DNA of 64,000 nucleotides, taken from Gymnorhina tibicen (lineage: Eukaryota; Chordata; Aves; Passeriformes; Artamidae). A program made the translations under genes and the position numbers. Under the pieces are notes generated by a model. That model saw only the letters and a list, made by a program, of their open reading frames with translations, was not told the DNA's origin and searched no databases. Below are positions 57,917-64,000 of this stretch, piece by piece (the first letter of the stretch is position 1; every line of letters starts with the position of its first letter). The stretch spans positions 234,184-298,183 of the forward strand of contig VXAZ01006315.1 in assembly GCA_013399875.1 (NCBI GenBank), written 5' to 3'.

Positions 57917-59275
57917 GTAGAATTGTTGAGGAGGTAGGACAAGATGTAACAAAAAAGATTGATGTTAATGCCATCATCTCCAAAGCCAGGAGAGACTCCA
58001 TCTAAATGGAGTCTCACACAGTGTGTATATTCTACATCTTACAGGTTGAAACTTTCGGAGTCTTCCTTGGCATTGGTTTTGCTAATTAGAGGCATGAGAG
58101 GGAAGACTGCATGTAAGGCCAGGGGTCTGGAAGTAGGCATGGTGGAATTGCTGCCTGTTGGTACACAAAAGTCGAAAGACAACAAAAGTCGAAAGACAGC
58201 TCTTACAGAGCTGTGTAGGAAAGCAAAACTGAGAAAACAAATGAAACAACAGGAATTTCCTTTTGGCTAAAACAAGTGCTCTGTGCTCAGCAGGTTGCTT
58301 CCTGTGACTGTTTTCCCCCGTTCACTAGATGCCTGTGTGGATGTTTTATTATATATTTTAGGTTCAGCAGAGAGTATGTCAGGACCTTGACTTTTAAGTT
58401 TGCAATTTTCATTACAGTGAGGGAGAACTAGCAGCCTACCTAAGGCTGAGGAACAGCTGATGTGTGAGGAATATCAAAATGCCAAGTGCTGCATAACTCA
58501 TGCATGTTCAGCTCCAAGCTGCAATTCGCAGCAGCCCCACACATTAAACAGGGAAGAGGTACAGGCTGAAGAGGCATTCAGTACTTGGAGAATGCAACAG
58601 CCAGCATGCCAAAACCAAACACCCTTACTAGGCCTTTGCTGAACTACCTCTAAAACTGCAGTTAGGAGCTTAATAAAAGCTTCTAGTATGTTTGTTCTCC
58701 TGAAAGTCAGGCACTCCTCCCAGGCAAGTTAATTTCCTTGTTCCAATGGGTACCTAAATGAGTTGGTTACAGAGTTTTGTAGAGGGTGAGAACTGCTGTC
58801 AGGCTCAGATGTGAGCTCACAAAGAGCAGAGTCCAGATGATCTTTGCAATTAGGGGCACAGCTCACCTCCCTCAACTCTCACCATGATGCTTCAGACAAT
58901 GGACAGAAGGCAAGTTCCCTTTTTCCTCAGGTTCCTACTGTCAGTTCATCCTGGCTATTGCAAGTGTGCTTGGGTCCCTGGCTATGCCTGAAACACTCCA
59001 ATCTAACAGCTAAGGCATAAAGCTGAAGTTTGAACTCAGCACCTCCACCAGATAAAGCTCAGCCTAGAGCCCAGGACTATGGTTTGACACACAGCAGAAG
59101 CGCTCCTTCAGCTTCTGCCCTTGGATGTTAATTCCAGCCCTATAGCGCATTCACCTTTGCCCTTGGCTGTTTATTCCTGTTTATTCCTACTTCCTACCAG
59201 CCTTCCAGTGGCTTGATATTTGTACTCAGTGTAACTGACAGCAGGGAATCTATTCAGTTAAAAAACAACTTGAGG
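57917..59275. other. unique sequence with a 17-bp tandem pair
   Basis: ACAAAAGTCGAAAGACA is doubled at 58165-58198 (period 17) and TGTTTATTCC is doubled at about 59168-59187. Otherwise no gene or repeat family seen. Confidence 0.45.
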
Positions 59276-59643
59276 GGAGGAAAAAAGAAAAAAGAATAAA
59301 GAAAAAAGAAAAAAGGAAAAAGAAAAAAAAAAGAAAAAAGAAAAAAGAAAAAAGAAAAAAGAAAAAAGAAAAAAGAAAAAAGAAAAAAGAAAAAAGAAAA
59401 AAGAAAAAAGAAAAAAGAAAAAAGAAAAAAGAAAAAAGAAAAAAGAAAAAAGAAAAAAGGAAAAAGAAAAAAAAAGAAAAAAAAAAAAAGAAAAAAGAAA
59501 AAAGAAAAAAGAAAAAAGAAAAAAGAAAAAAGAAAAAAGAAAAAAGAAAAAAGAAAAAAGAAAAAAGAAAAAAGAAAAAAAAAAAAAGGAAAAAGAAAAA
59601 AGGAAAAAAAAAAAAAAAGAAAAAAAAAAAAAGAAAAAAAAAA
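59276..59643 (+). repeat. (AAAAAAG)n heptamer tract, about 360 bp
   Basis: An almost pure heptamer array with all purines on the + strand, and breaks at about 59310-59330, 59459-59490 and 59577-59643 where the A runs lengthen. It can form triplex DNA and bend. The 133-codon minus-strand frame of F, S and L over it is a translation of the repeat. Length polymorphism and assembly error are likely. Confidence 0.98.
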
Positions 59644-62600
59644 GTAATTGTTTCCTCAATCTGTCTTACTGTGTGGATGTATACAAAGCACTATATTAAC
59701 ACAATGCAGGATCATAGAATAAGAGACATATAATGGATGCTGAAGTTCATACTGATGGCAGAAAAAGTACCTGCCAATCCCTAATCTAGGCCAATACATG
59801 CATTAACTCAGCCTGTGCCTCATGCACTCACAAAATCTGTCTGAAGAATGTGCTTTGCAGCCTCGCAGGTGAGCTGTGTTTCAGAGCAGGGAGGACAGAA
59901 CAGAGACAAGTGTGAATGTGGATCCCTTTTAGCTCAGTGCTAACAAATGTGGTTCTGTGACACTGGGTTGGTTGTTCTCTGCATCTCATCTGACAGCCGT
60001 GGGGGATGAAGCTGCCTAGACATCCAGCTTGGCCAAGAATGGGAACAAGAATGGGAACAAGACAAAGCATGCTCAGTCACACTATTTTCAGCATGGACAT
60101 ACATTTCTGGTGTCTCCACTGCTGTCCATATGTGTTTGGAAAAGTGTTTTACAGAAAATTGTTCTCTGCCTGGAGAAGCTTAGCCTTGCAGCACTGATGC
60201 TACAACAAATCAGGCCCCATGCAGGCAGCTCCTTTGGCTTTACCAGGTTGTGCAGAGGCAAATTAAAATTGCCATTAGTCTTCAAACTAGTGAAAACAAA
60301 AGTTTTTGTTATACCAGAAGGGAGAATGATGTACACAGATACGTAATTAAGTCGATTCTAGGTTAGAATTGTATGTCCTTATAGAGTTACTTTTGTACTA
60401 TAATAAAAACAAAGCTGAGAACAAAAATAGGTCCACCTTGATGGAAACTCCTGGAATAGATACAGAATTTGCTGCAATAATTAACCTCATGCAAACAATT
60501 GCCTGCTTTTATCAAAACTTCTTTCAACTTGACTTTGAAACATGCTGGAATTACCTGCTTTACTAAAGTTAGCACTTCTGTTTGTATACAAATACAGACT
60601 TTTATTAGCCTACAAGAGAACTGAGGTTAACCAGGGTAAATAAAACACCCCCCCAAAAAATAGTATTTCTTAAGTCAGGCCCAGAAAGGACAAAGTTGCT
60701 TCTAATAACTGCATTTTGCCATCATATCCTCCAAGGCCACACCTTGAGGCATCTTATTTGCATATTGTTTAATACAGTAACATCCCAAGCTCTGATGCAC
60801 TGTGTCAAGAAGTATTGAAACACACATCTGAAAAATGACATGGAAAGACTGACAGGAGGAGTGCCATGAACCATCTAAATACAGAACTCCCTGTGCTCCT
60901 GAAAAACACTTGTTACATATCTCTACCTCCTCTCTAGCTGAGCTGTCTTTTTCTCGCTACTTCTATGCTGGTGCATAGAAATTTGGTTCCAAGCAGTGAG
61001 TGGGCTAACAGCTCAGTCCAAGAATAGTGCTGGAGAAGTTATATTTCTTTCTCTGGATGCAGTTTAGTGTGGGTAGAGGGTGTTGCTGCCTGGAAGCTTT
61101 GTGCAAGGAGAATTTTGAAAATTCTAGCCACTTATTTGGGATTCACTGAAACTGGCAGCTCAGCTTGAGTTACATGAATTCTAGTTGAATGGCTCCTGTT
61201 GATGTGATCAGCTCTGGAGTGCATCTAAAGTTCATAACATCTTAGAGTACATCAAATTTATCCAACATTCATCAGACATGTTCAGACCATGGACTGATGC
61301 ACAGAAGATCTGAAGCAACAACTTACTAAGCCTTGTAGTACAGAGCGCATTTCTTGGTGAGATCTTTTAGAAATGGATAAAGCATGGCAATATCTAACTG
61401 ATAAATTGGTGATCAGAAAAGTGTGACTGACAGGAAAGGCACTGCATTGGAAATAGAGCCAACATAGCAGTGACAAAGAGTTGTGAAATAAGGAGCATAG
61501 TTGAAAGTTGCACAGAACATGACAGGATGTTTGAATGTGCTGCTATCGGGGAGCCAGTGGAGGGCCTTGTAAAATTACAAGCATATAAATGTCTGAGATG
61601 TTCTTGGTATCTTTTATTTTCAGATTTCCATGCTTCTCTGGCTATTACAAATCTAAATTGCTTCTGATTCTCATAAATCCTCTTTTTTGTTATGTAATTA
61701 GGCCTTTCCACTACTGCACAAAGTATGCCTCTTCAATTTCATATCCATAAATCACACTTAGTTCTAGGACTGATTCCACCGACTCTTCCACAATCAGCAA
61801 GATTGTTACCATTTGTTGGTGTTTCTTCAAAAATATATATTTAGCTTTATTCCTTTCCAAGAACTATTCTGTGTCCTATTTCAGTCTCAACTGAAAGACA
61901 TGCTACTTTCTCATGCTACTATATTAGACTCAGCAATATGATGCATCCAATGTGATGATTAAGCATGTGCTGTACTTGACACTGCCAGTATAACCACCTG
62001 CATGATGGCACAACTGCTTAGATTGAAAAGCAGGCCTGCAGCTCTTAACTGGTTACAGCATGGAGATTGTTATAGCAGGGGAACTTCAGCACCAAGTCCC
62101 TTCTCAGGCACTAGTTCACTATAGACCCTGAAAACATGTTTAACTGAGGTATTATGACTTAGCTGAATGAAACACAAATGGAAATGCTTGCTTATGGGAG
62201 CACCAGAAGCCACACTAGAGCAGGGGTGGAAAGAAGGAGCATTACTGGACACAATGGGCATGAATGACTGTAGTCAAAACAAGGAATGGTGAGAAGTGTG
62301 CTGGTTAGATCAAGATCACAAGACAAGACCAAAAGTTCAGTTCCCTTAGCATAGGCTACTCATCAATCCCCCATAACTGTGCGCTGATAACATGGGCTCA
62401 GATGATGGGCTCTTCTCAACAGGAAGGCAGACAGTAGCCATAAAGATGTGAAAATGGGGAAATAAGGTGATGGGCAGAAACTTTTCCAAAGGCTCTGTAG
62501 AGTAAGGCAAGGAAGAGTCTGAGGCAAGATCATTGCACAGCTTCTTGACTCAGGACAATACAAAAGACCTGTTCAAAAAAATTGTTTGTAGTTGCCAGTG

Positions 62601-62786
62601 AAGATGGACCCAAGGTACTCAGCGAAGACTCAACAGTTGGTACCCTCGTCCTCTGGCCTATACACAAATGACCCTGGTCAGAACACAAAGATCTTGGCAT
62701 TTGGCAATATGTGGCAATGTAATCCATCTCCTATCACCTCTGTAATGCATGCAAGAAGTTTTACTTTCACTCCAACCATAAGGGTC
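59644..62786. other. unique sequence, no gene seen
   Basis: A 12-bp doublet GAATGGGAACAA lies at 60037-60060. A single CR1-like word ATCATAGAATAAG at about 59711 is too short to call. Open frames up to 105 codons (minus 61394-61711), unrecognised. Confidence 0.4.
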
Positions 62787-62990
62787 TTATAACTGGCAGT
62801 GAATCCAGTATTTCAACACCATGTATTTCCCAGGCATCTGAGGCAGATTTTTCTCCCAGTGAAAGGAATGTGAGTGCATTAAATTTAATTGGTTTTGACA
62901 AGTAGTGTTTTTCTTCCAATTTCTTTTTAAATTCACTGCACTATCAAAGTTAGTGCAGGTCAGTAGATCAAAGTCCTTCATTACTTCTCC
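62787..62990 (-). other. candidate terminal exon, minus strand
   Basis: On the minus strand an acceptor (TGTGGTTTTTGTGTTTGCAG) ends beside 62991. From the first base the frame is open for 67 codons to a stop at 62787. The peptide (GEVMKDFDLLTCTNFDSAV... NLKRNWKKNTTCQNQL) has two potential N-glycosylation-like or ordinary polar segments and balanced composition. No poly(A) signal is seen shortly beyond the stop, which weakens a last-exon reading. No family recognised. Confidence 0.17.
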
Positions 62991-64000
62991 CTGCAAACAC
63001 AAAAACCACAATAGACTACATGGTTTTCCTGCAGACAAGAGAGACCAGGGAATTTTTTGAAGCCCTTTAGCAATATATTGCCAACATGTTCCTGGGTTTA
63101 TGGGCATAGGTCTTTAATGATGAAGAAAATTCTCTGTATTTGAAAATTATTAATTACCAAGAGTTTATTTCTCTGGGGTCAGTGTCCTCTTCCAAGAAAA
63201 GCTCTGTGTCAGCTTGACAAGAAGAGATGCTTCCACTGAGACTTTGTAGGAAAGAATCATTGCTTTGTAAGTGCACAAAAACATACACACTATCCCCAGT
63301 ACTCGAGGTTATTCTTGGCATGAGCAGAGGTTACTCCTGTGTTTATCACAGCCAGTCTGAGTTTTGTTATTGGCCTTCCTGAACACATTCAGTCAGACCC
63401 AAATTTGCTTTGTTGGTTGTATTATATAATTTTGTTTTAAAGAAAACAGGAATAGATAGCCCATAAAAACAACCCTTGGCAGACCTTTGCTGGCAATACT
63501 ATATATTTACAATTTCTGGCTTTTGTAAATGCTGGTAGAAGTACTACCTTTCAAACTTCTGGTTAAACTGTATGGTTTGTAAAATGTGCGCACAACTTCT
63601 CAGCAAAGGAAGTTCTTTAATATTCTTTATTGGCTGGAGGAAAGTGGGTGCCAAATACAACTGTGAAATGGGAAACAATGCACAAAGGAAAAGTTCCAGA
63701 ACATCAACACATCCGTTCCTTTTCTCTGCCATAAATAACTAACACACCCTTAAACACAAGACTAAATGGCTCCAGGAAACTCTCATTAATGAAAATGTCC
63801 TAGCTGGACTTCTCACTTTCATTTGGAATTACATGCCTCAAGAACTTTTTTCTGACCTAGACAGCAGATCTGTTGTTCTCTAAGTAATACTAAGCCCTGA
63901 GATAGACTAAGATAAACTGAAGATAGCATACTTTCCTACTTAAACCTCTCCCTCTCAATGTCCAAAATATTAGTGTTGAAAGGCACAGCCCTGCTGCTGT
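62991..64000. other. unique sequence, no gene seen
   Basis: AT-rich with short open frames. Nothing recognised up to the window edge. Confidence 0.45.

Noticed and set aside
59258..59659. 133-codon phenylalanine-rich minus frame
   Set aside because: Translation of the (AAAAAAG)n tract on the opposite strand.
59705..59735. CR1 tail on the minus strand (ATCATAGAATAAG)
   Set aside because: Only one octamer-like word; the rest of the CR1 3' UTR is missing.
1..64000. CRISPR arrays, operons, ribosome binding sites, prophage or insertion sequences
   Set aside because: Nothing of bacterial type is present; the repeats and splice-like signals indicate vertebrate nuclear DNA.

Overview
The window looks like avian nuclear DNA of the large-chromosome type: AT-rich, gene-poor and mostly unique sequence. 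The best taxonomic evidence is the transposon content. The recognisable interspersed repeats are CR1 LINE fragments, most with the avian CR1 3' end (tandem ATTCTATG-like octamers after a block resembling 'GACCTTTAAGGTCC-TTCCAACCC'). No mammalian Alu, L1 or B elements are visible. I did not find a complete protein-coding gene, rRNA, tRNA, CRISPR array, provirus or bacterial-type operon. The setting is either intergenic or one or more very long introns.

Layout. 1-3.9 kb: unique sequence with one imperfect G-rich minisatellite. 3.9-5.46 kb: the largest CR1 copy, with broken reverse transcriptase. 6.0 kb: a (CATTAA) hexamer array. 7.6-12.9 kb: the most interesting unique block. It holds a very old CR1 remnant, a microRNA-sized hairpin (9923-9997), the best coding-exon candidate (10215-10306, + strand) and an open minus-strand stretch with a small perfect-arm hairpin. 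12.9-19.0 kb: unique sequence. 19.0-19.9 kb: second CR1. 20.27-20.41 kb: three TCF/LEF-like motifs. 21.7 kb: the only minus-strand CR1. 25.9-26.1 kb: (AAGAG)n purine tract, followed by an unusually long open frame. 30.7-31.3 kb: pyrimidine-rich block. 32.5-33.2 kb: a candidate penultimate plus terminal exon with a poly(A) signal. 35.3 kb: a candidate non-coding exon. 38.5 kb: a (TG)-rich Z-DNA/hairpin block. 39.4 and 40.2-41.06 kb: CR1 pieces. 43-54 kb: several weaker candidate exons and a small CpG-enriched patch (49.4-49.7 kb). 57.0-57.7 kb: the clearest CpG-enriched patch. 59.28-59.64 kb: a (AAAAAAG)n heptamer tract. 59.7-64 kb: unique sequence with one candidate terminal exon on the minus strand.

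How the parts may fit. Exon candidates were picked by eye, from a pyrimidine tract plus AG, an open frame and a GT donor. Decoy pairs of this sort greatly outnumber true exons in vertebrate DNA, so all are low confidence. The exon at 10215-10306 leaves one base of a codon, and the pair at 32495-32547 / 33027-33122 is phase-compatible with it. A plus-strand gene end crossing the first half of the window is therefore possible but unproven. No product could be recognised for any candidate, so no gene symbols are given.
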